64,000 nucleotides of DNA from Sipunculus nudus (Eukaryota; Annelida; Sipuncula; Golfingiida; Sipunculidae): the NCBI GenBank assembly GCA_026874595.1, contig CM049318.1, positions 41,272,456 to 41,336,455 on the forward strand, written 5' to 3'. The position numbers and the translations under genes were made by a program. Below are positions 11,403 to 26,800 of the stretch, piece by piece (the first letter of the stretch is position 1; every line of letters begins with the position of its first letter). Under the pieces are notes generated by a model. It made no database searches. It saw only the letters and a program-made list of their open reading frames with translations, and had not been told where the DNA came from.

Positions 11403-11506
11403 ATGGGTAGTTCAGCCGGGCCGATCTGGGCTCTTCTTATCTGGACCATACTGACCGCACCGACCGACCGCCTATGGACCCATGCTGCAGCCGACGCCGA
11501 AAATCC
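11403..11506 (+). CDS. Exon 1: start codon and signal peptide
   Basis: Initiation at 11403 is supported by the AAACCATGG context, the TATA box 182 bp upstream and an immediate hydrophobic core ([12 protein letters not shown]). Cleavage is likely in the Ala-rich stretch (THAAADA) near residues 27-31. The exon ends AAATCC/gtaagt with two bases left over (phase 2). Confidence 0.88.
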
Positions 11507-14500
11507 GTAAGTTCTGATAAAACCGGGCAGGCATTTAAAAGTTTTAGATATTAGAAAAAACAGTCATTTGCCAGAATGCTAGCTCCTTGTATCATCCGTT
11601 CGCACATCCATTAAAAAAACACAAAACAAATCAGAAAAAAAAATCAGATTGATAATTTTAGATTTAGATTAAAATATAACGTGAAGCATGTCCGATACAT
11701 ACAACGAATTTTTTTTCATTAATTTTTTTTTATCGGTTCATTTCTGTGTCCACCTTCAATCTTTGAGGAGGATTCATCCAAAGTAGTTACTGTAGACGGA
11801 AGTTTTTTTTTGTTCTGCGGGTAGAACGTTATTTAAAAGTTTAGCCGTTTAGCCGCATTCACCCCTTGGTAAAGAGGATGCATGAACGAGTGACAAACAG
11901 GCCGAATCTGACAAAGTCGCGAACCCATAAACCTGTGGTTACAAGACCTACGCCTTGGGCACCAACATTGAAATAAATCTGGATTTTAACAAATATATAG
12001 ATTATTTCATTGGCATAACTAAGTTGAAATTAAAACATACTTATGAATGAACAAACAAGTTTACCCGTTAATATATATCTATCCAAGCTTTAAACAAGTT
12101 AAGGTGGCGAAGTATTGACTGAACGAACAAATTACGCCCGCAGTCTCAGAACAGGTAAAGGTTACGCCAACCCTTGAGCATCATCATAATATAGTTTCTC
12201 ATGGGTTTTGTTTATTTGATCTGCTGAGAAGTCGTGTCATCGGAAACTCGGTGAACAGCGAACCGTTAAATCGAATGCCACCGTACTTTGATGTGACTCA
12301 ATATGATGTGATTCAATCATACCCGAGAACACATGTTGTTTCATAAGAAGTTTGGCCCTGGGAGTTAAGATTAAAATATACCCTGCAATTTCCTTTGTCT
12401 TCTCTTCTGAATGAGTAAAAAGATCACTGTTAAAGCTCAGCTTTTCAAGTGAGGATTGCCTCCAGGATTCATATGGCATGCATTGTTACAACTCTGGCGA
12501 TGTTTGGTTTCTTTCCAGAGATGGTCACTATTGTGATTACACTGAGACGACGAAGGATGACAAGAGTGACAAGTGCAGCAACTTCATGATGATGGTGTTG
12601 GACGGCTATAATCTGGACCGTAATGCCTCGGGTCTGACCGCCATGACCGACCAGCAGCTCCAGGGCGCCATCGGGCAGTGGCAATCAAATCCTGGCGAGA
12701 GCCCAACATGCGTATTCAGCCGGTAGGTTTCTGTGTATCACACTCTCCTGTTTTTGACTCACAGGCGTAGTTATACTGTAAAGATGTTCTTCTTGATGTT
12801 CTTTTCATGATATTTTACCACTTAGCATGAATAAGGGATTAAGTTTGACAGAAAAATACAATTAATAATTATTAACTCCCCGAATTGATAGGGAGAGGAA
12901 ATGGTGACAACATATTAAACTTAAGTGGTTTATAAAGTTGTATAAACAATATCTTTTGAAATAATTTAATGTATTGTACGTTCAACATTTTATCCATTTG
13001 TTTATAACTAGGAAACACGTCAACATTGCAGTGAATTTCAATCCCTTTTTAGTGAATTGTGTAAATATTATTTATTTATTATTTAATGGTTGACAACAAG
13101 GCGTTAAACCAGACATTTTAACAAGTGACTTTATTAGTGCTCTAGGAACTGATACCTGATTTCACACCGCTCTCTTCACACCGCTCTCTTCAGATACATT
13201 CGGCAGACAGTACGCAGATGTTGCGGCGGCTGGCAGGGAGATGGTTGCGATCAACGTAAGTGTTCTTTAACGTACCATATCCTTGCTGTATTTGTAAAGC
13301 ACAATACCCTAAAGCTTGCTGCTGGCTTACTTACATTTGCCAATTTTACAAAACGCCAGGTCAGTCTTGATAAGCCTCAACAAGATTAACCGTGTAATAG
13401 AAAAATTATAGTTTATACACGCCTTTCTGTTTCACCATTTGGTCTTCCGGGAGCATGGACGTTTTGCGATTTCCTCAACCTGCTGATGATTCAGCAAGTA
13501 CATTTCTCATTCATAGAAGATCGCAAGATAGATCTTGAATACAAAATTTACAAAATGACATGCGTACAAACAGTTCCTTGATACAGTTTTTATTGTCCGG
13601 TCTAGTCCAGTCGGCTTGCGCTGTAAAATATCTGTCGTTATATGTCAAAATTTAAAGCAAATTCTAGCTTACAACTCAGTCCCCACTTACAGCATATTGG
13701 GCCTTTAAATTCAGTCTATCTTGGATATCCCTACATCCAGGGAATAATGGATCCAACTTTCCGTAAGATGTATTGAACAGAGCTCACACATCAAGACAAA
13801 TCAAGCATTGTAATTTATCGATTTAAGGCAGCATGCATTCACACAGTTTTCAATACAATGTTATTAGTATCTATAAGCATTTTTTTATTCCAATTTTCCA
13901 AGAACTGCAGAATCTTTGGGAAAGTTTATTTAAAGAACAGATGCAAATTAAGAACTATTTTTACTAATGTCTTTTTTTCCTCCTTTTTCCAGCTGAATGT
14001 AGCCTCGGCTGTGAAAATGGAGGTATCTGTACTGCACCTGGAGTCTGCTCCTGTCCACCAGGATTCGTCGGCCTTCGCTGCGAGGACGTGCTGGCTGGTA
14101 AGTGCTTCGAGTATTGTTTCAGAACGTAAGCTCAATTTATAATCATCCCCTTAACGCAAATTAAGTACTTTATGAATTCTCATAAAATTTAGTCTGTGCA
14201 TAGGTTAAAACATCGGTACCAACCTGTATAACAAATGCAGCCCTTTTAACGGGATGGCCGTATGGGACAATAATAACGATATGTTATATGCTCTGCTTGG
14301 ATCCGAAATGGGCCAGTGTCTGCAGGGCGGTTTTTACTACAATAGTAGTCCTCAGGCGTGTTTTCACTGTATTATTTTCTTCCTCTACATATGATAATAT
14401 CATCAGCATTTACAGCCCTTTATATCATCATCAATGATAACCCTCTGATAAATAATCCCATCCTTATTTTCTTAACTACCTATAATTATATTATTTAGTC

Positions 14501-15103
14501 ATGAACAGATGACTGAGGCCGCACATATAGAGGATTCGGAATGCCCAAAAGAGAAGACGAGGATTCAGTCAAAACTTCTTTGCGTCGAACTCGCATATAT
14601 GGTGAAGCTGTTGATCCAGAATAATATTACTACAAAATAAGGTCGCACTTTGAACGAGTCCGAGTTTTTTGTCGGTCCCTTCTGTTTCCGACTAAACGGG
14701 GGAGTACTGTAATTCATATTGAAATAAAATGAGGATTATTGGCGTCAAAAGTTTAGGTGACGTTAACGATATCTTGTAGATGTGACAGACCAGCTCAAGT
14801 ACTGTTACCGCCGAAATAGCTGTTTCGGAGACAAACCAGAGGGCGCTGATGGGATGGTCATGACAATGCAAGAGTGCTGTAAAAACAAGAAAGGTGGAGG
14901 CTGGGGTATCCAGGGCGGCGAGTGCAATGCTTGTCCAACTGATGGTGATTCCGACGATGACGATGGATTCTCTGATAAGCCATCTGGTAAAATTTATCTC
15001 CATGGTTACTGCAGCCACTGATACATGTAATGTATGTTTTATTAATAAGTAATTATTATATATGTTGTACGAAAAAAGTGTATATATATATATATAAATA
15101 TAA

Positions 15104-15156
<53 letters not shown>

Positions 15157-18100
15157 ATGCAAAACATAGTTATATCAAATGGTAAAATATAAGTATTCCC
15201 GTGCTCTTGTTTAAATGTATGAATGCTGTTAAATATTTGCGACGCTTTTCAATTTCAGTTGTGGACAATGATTCTGGTCTTGGATTCCGCACTTGTATGA
15301 GCTATGGCCCCAACTATTACCGCACATTTGATGGTTTGGAGTATCTGTTCTCTGGTCGTTGTGCCTACACCGTGTTTAATGATGGTATACGCTACGTGCT
15401 CGTGGAAATGGTTAACTGTCATAAATACAGCACCTGTCAGAAGGTAATTCCCGTGATATGATAACCGGCTTATACGCTTATATCCTTATAACGGAAGTAC
15501 ACCGATTAGCCACCAGTAACCAAATCGAACTTAGCATTAGTACAGTAGAACCCCGCCTTGCGACCACCCCGCAATAAGGACCACCTCCACAAATACGACC
15601 ACTCTTCGTGGCAGAATATACGATCCAGGTAACTTTTAGGAGTTTTACAAATACAACAACCCCCGAAATTACGACCACTTTGGTCAGTCCCAAAGGTGGT
15701 CTTAATTGTGGGGTTCCACTGTGTATGAACAGAAAACAGTTAATATGGTAACAGGGCACACTATCAGGACTTGAAGCACTTAATCATCAATAAACTGTTT
15801 TCTTTCACCAAGTCCTTACCACACCAGCATCAAATCTTTTGTGATACATATTTATTAATAAATAGCAACCTTGGTACAGACGTGGCAGTCATGATGTGTG
15901 ATTATTTCAGATGTTCTACTCAGTGCTGTCATCCAATTTAATTTTTTTTTCACTTACGTTTACACAAGTTAAAACAAATATTTTTAGACAAAATAGTGCA
16001 GTACAAAAATGCAACACGAATGATAATAAAAAAAATCAACATATTTCATCATCGGTCAGATACATTAACTATGATATTTTTAAAGTCTCTAATGATTCTT
16101 GTTAATAGTTTTATCTTATAATCTTTGGTAATAGCTCATCAGATTTCCAGTTCTCTCATTGGTTTATCGTTTTCTTATTTCATTTATATTATCCCCAATG
16201 TTTCTCTGATCTGTATGCTTTTCATAGAATCAGGTTACTTTTTTCCAAGAAATAATAAAAATATGCTATGTCCGCCACAAATTATTAATTCAATTATATT
16301 TTTTTTCATGTCAGAAAATTACCATAATCCCCAACCAGCAGGAGAAGATCATCGCCATGGGAGGTAACATCACAGTCAACGGAGACAAAATCTCCGTGTC
16401 CATGAGCAACGGCTACGCCTCTCCACGCTCAGGTTGGGAAACTGTTGATTCATCAGTCATTTCCAAAACAATAACGGAGTCCCTGACAAAGTAGGAGATG
16501 TGTAACATATATTGTTGATTAGCAAGTCAGCTAAACCGTACATACGTTGTCCTGTGGCAAATGTTTAAAGTTTTTTTCTCAGCTGTCAGTTTCACTGTGT
16601 ACACTACTTTCACTACTCCACTTGGTACTTTATAACACCACACCTTGAGAAAAAGAGCAAGTCTAACCAAATAACAGCAAATCTAACCACATACAAATAT
16701 TCCGAAAAAAATTCTTTTCATTAAAAAGATGAAACAACAGAACTTTAAATGTAGTATAACATATGCAAATGTTTTAACTGCTTACACGATGTTCTGCTCT
16801 GAACACTATTTTGTTTATTTCTTTGCAGGAACACGTATTGAGGACCGTGGAGGCTTCTGGCTTCTCTCTTATGGCTTCATGCGTATTAAGTGGGACAACA
16901 TGGGAACCTGGTATTTGACTTTGGATGACAAGGCTAAGACTGAGGCTTTGAGCATGAGCGGTCTCTGTGGTAGTTACGATGGAAACCCACTGAGTGAGTA
17001 CTCGTATGATATATTATCACTTTGTTTTCATAACATGTTCAACCACAGATTATATTGTTTCAAACAGCTGTCCAAATTCTTATATATTTAATTCATAAGT
17101 AATAAGATGAAACCATAATGTAAGGATTTTAACAAATGGCACATAACCGGTTGAGGATAAATCTTGATGAATATGGTATGGTTATGTGATTTGACGCTTT
17201 CTGGAGAGAAATAATCCGAGTCATTTGTACATCCAGATGATATGAAGATGCTGAGTGGGAACATGGCTCGCACAGCAGCTGCTTTCGGAAACTCCTACAA
17301 GATTCACAACGAGGTAGCTATTTCTCTCTGTAATATATTCTTCTTAACAATAACAATCCGTCCACAACCTTCTAGGGGAGTCATCCACTCAACTGAAATG
17401 AAAACCCTTTAAATCAGGATTTAAGATGATCAACCATACTGGCATGATTTCGTAAAGGATTATACCTTTTTGAATCCCTAAGCCTCCAAAGCAATATGGC
17501 AACATTAAAAAAGACACTATTGAAATGTCCTACAGACAGCTTATGAATTTAGGATTATTCCTTGGACAGTTTAAGGAATACCTGTATGGTTTCCGTTTAG
17601 CTTAATGATAACTCCTCAATATCATCTTTATTTCCATTCACCAATATAACCGGCCAATTATGAACATCGTATTACATCGTCAAATGTTAATAGGGGAAAC
17701 AAAATCCATTCTAAATGATAAAGAACACGGCTTAACTAGTGCAAAAAAGTTATTAGAAAAATATCGATTGGATCTCATAAATGTTTGACCTCCTGTTAGC
17801 TTGATACTTGATATATAACAATATCAATTACGGGTAATGCATGGGCAACAAACAAGATCTAAATGCAGAGGATCAATTTTTTATATGTATGCCTGAATAT
17901 ATTTTTACAGTGCCCCGACGCTTCAACCAGTCAGTACATGTGCCAAACCCCTGAGATGGAACAACAAGCAAAGCACGAATGTAGCCGTCTGAGGGCATCC
18001 CCATTCAGCAACTGTCATTCCACCGTAAGCCGTGTTATAATTACAGTCTTTAATTCTCACAGAAAACCTTCATAGGTTAAAATGACACCAAGATAAGTAG

Positions 18101-21100
18101 ATGGATGTCGCCAATAAATGTCATTCCAAATTGATCTTCTTCGAAGCAGTGTTAAAGCACTTCCAAGAGAAGGTTTAATGTCTTGACAAGTTGTGCTTTC
18201 TTGAAAAAAAAATATTTTCTTGTTATTATACTACTGAAGGAGTTAAAAAAATCCAAATAGATCTGTTTAAAATAAAACATGGTACTCGTAGCCTCTTGAA
18301 CGATGTACTAAGAATAATTATAACATATTTATAACTAATGATTAATGAGTAATAATACATGTATAATTCGTGTACGTATTTGTTCAGGTTTACGTGAACC
18401 ACTTTTTCCACCGCTGTGTGAACGATTACTGTGCAGCACACATGATGAGCAATGAGGATAACCAGGCTGAGGAGATGCAGATAGCTCTGTGTAACACTCT
18501 CAGTGCTTACAGTCAGGAGTGTGCTTCTCGCGGCGTCGTGGTCGAATGGAGGACAGCCAACCTCTGTCGTGAGTATATTTAGTGCTTTGAGAAAGGATAT
18601 GAACGATATGTAAATAATTTGTATCAGATTTATCAGGATGCAGAAATGGCATATTTCTTATGAATGGAACTTGGAATTTGCGACCATAGGGTAATTTTTG
18701 TATCAAACACGAGCTTATTAAGTTAAAAAAATACAACATATCAAGTTTACTGTCCTTGCATTAACTGCAAATGAATTTAACGAACCTATATTGTTTAAGA
18801 TTGTTACATTTAAAATGATCACCAAATATATAGCCTGCTGATTTTACCGTTGATTCTTATCCTTTTGCAGCACGTACTTGCCCTGATACAATGCAATATA
18901 CCGAATGTGCCGCTGCTTGCCCGAGAACCTGCAACACCCTGTACAGCGTGATGCCTAGTGAATGTATCGCAGTGTGCTACCCAGGATGTGAATGCCCAGC
19001 TGGTACTTTTATGCACAAAAATCAGTGTATCGCCGCCGACGAATGTCCATGCTCCTATCAGAAGAAGGACCACGAACCAGGAAGCGTGGTCAAGATAGGA
19101 TGCAACTCTTGGTGAGTAGTTTACAGACACAAACGAACCATAATGATCTTTCTGAAATATATAACATGTTAACATACATAAGTTTAAACCATTGAATTTC
19201 TCTCTGAACCAATTTACCCGTGCTGGGATATTTTCGAATTCATTGGTTACCTCATTCCTCAATATGGGTCCACCTAATTAGCTCATTGTCGCTCCTACTT
19301 GGCACTCATTGGCCGCAACATCTACCAGCGAGGTATGAGTCACATCTGGGGCTTGTACCGGTTTTTTTTTCGAAGTAGCCTATCTACTGTAATTCGGCAT
19401 AAATAGTTGTTAGGAAACCCAAAAGTACCGGAAGTTTATAATTATACTACCAGTTCATTTACCCACAACAGTTTACCATTTTGAAATTTGCTTTTTGCAA
19501 TTTGCTTTTTAAAAAAGGAAAGTATTCCGCATACCCTCCCCCTATTTTATTTAGGACATTAATGAAGTCCTATGTTACTGCAGCTGCCTTTTATTAGCAA
19601 GAATAATGAGCAAGAATCGAATAATGTATTGAGTACATGGTAAATATTTTGTAAAATTCCATCATTAATTCATGCGAAAATATTTTTACTTTGATTCTGA
19701 ATCAGAAATGGAAACAAGTAATATAAGAGAAATGTTCAATATAAACTTGTTTTATCCAAATAAGACTTTTTATGTCGAAACAATAAATTAAAACGTGGGG
19801 ACTCTACTAGTTCTCTCTAAAAGTTTTGCCCTGGCATGCAGCACCTTTTCTCTCACACCCAGGAATTTTTAAAATTAGCATACTGGACTCTCAATATGGG
19901 AAGCCTGTTCCGGGCACAGACGAAGATAAAATTGATTTTAAACCTTTTTTGCTTCCAGCACATGCTCACGTGGGCGTTGGGAGTGCACAAAGTCCACATG
20001 CTCACACACGTGCCAGGTTCTCGGTAACCAGCATTTCAAAACTTTTGACGGACACGAGTTCGAATTCCATGGTGGCGAGTGTGAATATAACCTGCTGGAG
20101 GTAAATGTCATGTTCATTGTTAATACCAGATTATACAAAAATATTTAGAGCATTTCAGACTCTCTTAACAGTGTACTTAATGTACTTTGTGTACAGCTGA
20201 ATATTTTGATTTAAAAATAATACATTTAATAATGCGAAAAAGTAAACTATGAAGAGAAAAAGACAAAAAAAATAACATTCTTTTTCATATTCATTAAAAA
20301 GGAGAATGGATGTTACGTAACTGTACAGCTGATGGCTTTCATATATAATATTTATATATAATATTTTGTCTATTTATTTACACACAGCCAAACATGAAAG
20401 TTATTGGAGATGATCCCCGTGGACTCCTTACTATCAGCTACGAGGTCACAGACTGCACAGGAAAGTGAGTAATGTGTATTAAACGTCAGGTTTTGTTTTT
20501 ACAACAAATAATTTAATTTATTCCTGTTTACAAATCTTTATAATTATCTCTGCCAGGGAGTATCCGTTTTGCTGAAAACCTTTGATGACAAAGAAAACCA
20601 GGCCGTTAGTCTTATCATAACTCTGTTATAGTCATGCATTTATTTATTAAGTTCAGGGGAACCTTGCTTGTCCTTTACAGAGGCATCATGTGCATGAAGA
20701 GTATGACTGTCAAGCACCGTGACCATACCATCATCTTCAAGAAGGACTACTCGGTTATCATTGACGGAAAGATCCATAAAGATCCAATGTTCAACCCCTT
20801 CCATAGCGAGCACCTGTACATTAAGCGCGTCACATCATTGTTCATGATGGCCAAGGGATTCGGCTTTACTGCTCTGTATGATCCTAACGGCAGGATTTAT
20901 GTGACTCTTGAACCATTCTTCTCTCGCAAGGTACATCAACATCATCAGTCACAGGACCAAAAATTTCAGAATAAAAAATAATATTATTTTATTATAATAA
21001 AATAATATATTCATTGCTGAGAACAAGAACCTTAGGCAACTGTATTGCTTATGATTTTTTAATGAACGATATACTTTCATACGGCGACAAATCACAAACG

Positions 21101-23858
21101 ATGATGTATATGCATATAAATAAAATGAAGATCAATTACTCTGATTATGCACAATACATTAAGACAGGTTTAATATGTTTTATAGATCCAAGGTCTGTGC
21201 GGTAACTACAACGGAGATATCAGCGACGAGCAGATGGCCAAGTCTGGCATCCTTCAGTCTGTCTCTTCATTTGGTCATAGCTACAGAAGCAACCCACTCT
21301 GTTCCAGCCAGCCACGCCCTGATCAAGACGTTGAACCTTGCAGCATTTTTATGCAGGTATATAAGTATAAAATAACCTAAGATTAAAGGCCACATATATT
21401 GACACAAGATAATTTATTGGATAAAACGATTAATTCCTCATGACGTAACTGAAACAGTATATTTGCTCGTTGAATACTCAGTATGCTTGTACCACGCTTT
21501 TCAGATGAATGCAACATATAACATATCGCTTAGACCTGCGTAGGTCCCTATCATTTTGTCAGATTCTGATCTTACATAAATTTACCCAAAGTAAAAGCAA
21601 CAGACCTACTGTTACACTGTTGACCCCAAGTCCAGCTGCGCTATTGCTGCCATGACCAGTTCAAGTAATTTACAAATATCACAACAGGTGGCGTGGTTGT
21701 GCTCAAGATTCTCATGTAGCCCTTACCCCTTAGTGATAGTGGGGCCGGCCTCCTGGAGAAAGAAAGTAAACTATTTGCACCCCACAGAAGGAGCCAATAC
21801 ATTTATTATAAAATGATCACTAATGATTCATAAACGTGATAAAAAAAAATGAAGAAAATAAATTATTCCTCGACCTGTTGCTGGTCTACCTCTCGCTGTC
21901 ACGGTTGCTTTGCTTTTCAGTCCGCCTACAAAGCCGAAGAGTACTGTCAATACATAGGCAGTGACGACATCTTCGGAGAATGCCGCAGTGCTCTTGACTG
22001 GGAGAAGTACCAAACTTTCTGCAAATATGATATGTGCTCCCTGAGCGACGAGGGTGACTATACCCCAGTCTGTTTAATGGCTGCTGCTATGGCCAAAGAA
22101 TGTCACGACCGTGGTATCACCGTGGATTGGTTCAAAAACGACAAACTCCGTGCTCTTTGTTCAGGTAAGATTCTCACAAAAGTTTCACAAACCTTTCCTC
22201 AAACTGATAAAACTAAATCCTGCCGAGTCAAGGTTGGGTTACACTGAACAGGAAGGAAAGGGAACATTCAAATCAACAGGCTCTCTTTACTAGACTGCTA
22301 AATATGCAGAAACATGAAAATGTCAAAAACAGTTACATGGATTGTAACCCAGATGGAACCGATTTTCAACATGTGCAAACATATTTTTTAATCCTGTCAA
22401 CTAAGTTTCATCCACACCCGATAAACCAGGGCTTTTGTAAAACGATATATCTGTCAAGGAAGTCTAGGAAATTCACTAAACTGATATCAGCTTTAAAAAT
22501 CAACAAATTATTTTACTGTTGTTTTACATGGAAGTTTATCAAACTGTAAAAATTAAACCCTTCCGTTGGAAGCTGGAGCATTTTTGTGATTGAAACGCTG
22601 CAAGTAACACTCGGCACAGTTCCATTTAAGGTCAATGCTCATTCAGTTGAATACTGATCTTTTCCAGCCATTTGATTTTTCGTTTTCATTATTCACAGGA
22701 AAGAACGGCTTTAAGTGCCACGGTGGTCAGGAATACCAGGAGTGCGCCGAGACGTGCAGTGCCTGTGTGGATCAGCAGCTTCTAGATAAATCACTCAACT
22801 GCGAAGGCACTTGCGTCGCTGGTTGTCTGTGCCCAAACAAGGAACTTCTGGACAATGAGGGAACCTGTGTGCCAATCCAGGAGTGCCCTTGTTATGATGC
22901 ATATGATGCTGCTAAACCATACAAAGAGCCAGGTGTTGTCGCCCGTCAGGCATGCTCAAACTGGTAGGTGCTCGACAAATCTTTATATTCAAAACAATCA
23001 TGCTTTACTGGTATATGCTCAATACATCTTTAATTTCGTTATGATCCTGTTTGAATGTTTGAATGGTTCGTGTTCTTCAGGTCTTATAATTTTCCTCACC
23101 AGTCCTAACCAATATGCTTCGTTCTCTTATGGTTATGGATCTGTTTCATACCGATAGTATTAAATTCTTATCAGGGGCGATATTTACACTGCAGATAACT
23201 CACCATGTTTATAACTTAAATGGTCACATGTTGAACCTTGCAGTACTTGCGTGAATGCTACATGGGACTGCGGCGACAAATCCTGTGCGGAGACCGTGAC
23301 CTGCCCTCACAATCAGGTTTACTTGACTTCTACCAGACTATGTGGAAAAACTTGTGAGACCTATGGCCACACCGAAGCCTGTGACAGCGAGATGGAGCGT
23401 GAAGGTTGTGGCTGCCCAGACGGTTCAGTGATGAGACATGATGTAAGAAATGGCGTTTCATACCCTTCACTCAAGAAACAGTTCAGTTGAATCACTTGTT
23501 TTTGTCCTAATTTCATTTTATTCATATCATTAAAATCTTTGGCTTGAGATTTCCATCCCCTGTTTTTAAGTTCACCTTATTATATTCTTTCTTCAGTTAG
23601 GATATTTTAAACAGGTTATATACGGCTCCGGAAATTAAATAATCAGTCGCAGGTCTATTATATGTTACCAAAAATACGCTTATAATACTCCCTGTGTACC
23701 GATAATATATATTACATGGTGTTCTATTGTGCATTTCAGGGTGTTTGCGTGGAGGCAGATGCCTGTCCTTGTTATTATAATATGGAATATTACAACCGAA
23801 CAGCAACTATCGTCATCGGTTGCAAAGAATAGTATGTATATCTTTTTACTATTTCTCT

Positions 23859-23895
<37 letters not shown>

Positions 23896-26800
23896 TTTTT
23901 TCCTTTGAAAGGAAGAGTATTTACATGGCTCATGAGATAACTAAACATTTTATATATTTAATTGTACTTTTTTCTTATTCATAGTTGTTTCACAACATTT
24001 TGTTACAGTTGTTTACAAACTTTTGTCTTTTCCGTAAAACAAATCCCAGTTTATCGTTTCTCACAGTGATTCCTATTTTATTTACTTTCAGCACATGCAG
24101 AAACAGACGTTGGGAATTTGAGAGAGAGCTTGACTGCCCAGGTGAGTATATACAAGCTGTAATCAAAATATCGTAAAATATTATCGATACTGGACATGCG
24201 CAAGACCTTTCAGGTATTTTTCAAAACTGTTACACAGTTCATGCCTTGGGTTTATATATCTTTAATTTTCTTTAAGATGTTTGCTGGGCTGCCGGAGATC
24301 CTCACTACCGTACGTTTGACGGACTCCACTACGAGTTCCAGGGAGCTTGCTCTTACATTCTGACCCGCCACCTCCACGGAAAATTCACCATCACCACAGA
24401 GAACGTACCTTGCGGCACCACTGGTGTGACCTGCACCAAGTCTGTCAAGATTTCCGTCGAAGGAACACCAGACATACATTTGTTAAGAGGACTTGACATC
24501 GAAATTGGCAACCAGACGTTGAGCGCTGGCAGTATCACGCATCCTGGTTTGAAGGTGGAGGTTGAGGGCCAGATTTTCACTCGAGTCACGTATGATATTG
24601 GTTTGGATGTACTGTGGGATGGAGGTAAGAGCATAACCAACAGACTTTTGTCGTTAAGTGTACTTTCAGTAAAAAGAAAAATAACAAAAATATAAACAAC
24701 ACACAGTATTAGCTTTTGCTGTGATTTACTTTACAGATACACAGCTTATGTACACATTGTCTCTCTCCTTGTACATACTCTGTTATTAGCAAATATTCAA
24801 TTTTTAAAATGTGTCTGTAAACGTCAGATCATCAGACACCCCGATGGTGTACGTATTCCTGAAACACAGGACTACAGTTCATAACTGCCTCTGACACCTG
24901 CTTGAGGATATTGATAGCTATTGTGATATGTTAAGTTGATAGGTCTGTTGAATTCACTTCTCTCGTTTGAATTTAGATTAAATCATTATCTCAGTAAATA
25001 CACGCAGTTCTTTTGGGTCATTCTGCTTCAAACATTGCTTGCTTCAATATTTCGCCGGAAAACCGTTTAGTTAATGATCTGGCTGCCGATCGTCCCCAGG
25101 TACCCGAGTGTATGTATTCCTGACCAAGCAGTACAAGAGCATGGTGGAGGGTTTGTGCGGAGACTTCAACACAAAGGCTGAGGACGACTTCTATGAGGCC
25201 GCTCGTGAGGGCTGCATGGCTGATACCGGCCAGGCTTTCGGTAACTGCTGGAAGATCATGCCAACTTGTCCAGATGTCAACACTACAGGACCCCAATACG
25301 AGAACCAATGCAAAGTAATAATATACACGTCATTTCATGGCAACCAGTCTTTTTATTGGGTTAATATTAAATATAAAAGAAGAATAAGGCATAAACAAAT
25401 CGTTTATCTGATACTAACCATATGGGTTGCATGGCAATTTGGCCACTTCCCTAAAATAATACCTATAATGCATGAAATATAGAAACATGGGTAGACACTT
25501 GAAGCCATTAACTAAAGAGATTTATTACAGGAAGATTTGTGATATTTAGTTGAAACCTTTATATTTCCGACTAGCCCATTTAACATGACACATCTGTAAA
25601 ATAAGATAATATTTACTCCGTCTTTCTAGGAGCACCCAGAGAGGAGTTCGTGGGCTCATGCTTCCTGTAGCATCATCAACGGTGATCTTTTTGCCGAGTG
25701 TAGAGAGAAAGTCTTGGACCACAAGAAATTTTATCAGGCTTGTCTCCAAGATGCCTGCGGGTAAATTTTGTTCCCTCACTCAGAAGTTTACTGTCTGTTA
25801 ATTTGTTATTTTTTTTATTAATAAACATGTTTATGATTGATAAGTTAACCATTCATTTTTCTAATATAATACAAGTGAAACTATGTCAGTCCAAACAAGG
25901 GACATATGAATAAGAACCATAATAAAAATTAATGAATTATAGGTACTTTCTTGTATACTACTAAGCTGTTTAAGTCCTGTATCAGCAACTATTATTAAAC
26001 TTACAGCTGTGACAAGGGAGGTGATTGCGACTGTCTTTGCACGATCATCGCTAACTTCCACCAAGAGTGTTTGAAGCATGGCATCGCTGTGGAGTGGAGA
26101 AACAACCATTTGTGTCGTGAGTAGCACTCGGATAATATTGGTTATGTTTCATGGTCAGGCATAGGTGTATGTTTCAAAAATGAAAGGAAGCCTAATAATA
26201 TGAGCTTTAAAGGATACCGTTTTGTAAAAAGTATCAATCATTTCAGATCAGTCAAATTATTCTTCCCGGGTAAGTACTTTAAATTGGCTTTTGACACATT
26301 TATGGAATGAAGGAATGATGGCTAATATATATATAAAGATATTGGGACTGGATGAAATCGTAAATCAGATTAAATTCAGCCAGCCCTAACAGCGGTAATA
26401 TGAAGAGGGCATCGGGATAGTCTTAGTTATGAATGTATCTATATTTCACGTTACAAAACCTATGTATATGTTTACACAGTCCTATCACTTATTCTAATAC
26501 CCAGTCCCATCATGTCTGCCCACTCCTCGTTCCAGCTGTCATGTGCATGAACGGCACGGTGTACAAGCCATGTGGACCACCATGTCAGCAGACCTGCCGT
26601 AATGTGGGTGACGAGCCCGAGTCTTACTGTACCAATACCCACTGTGTGGAAGGATGCTTCTGTCCTAACGGCTACGTGCTCGATGGTAAGAAATCTGTCA
26701 AATAGTAAGAGTACAACCACAATAAATCACATAATTCTACCACCAAGTGAGGCATATGTCCAAATGTAATATCAATATGGTGATCAGGCTAGTATTTTCA

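Noticed and set aside
19826-20104. 92-codon frame with Pro/His/Ala overlapping exon 13
   Set aside because: Different register from the vWD2 frame. Exon 13 joins exons 12 and 14 in phase.
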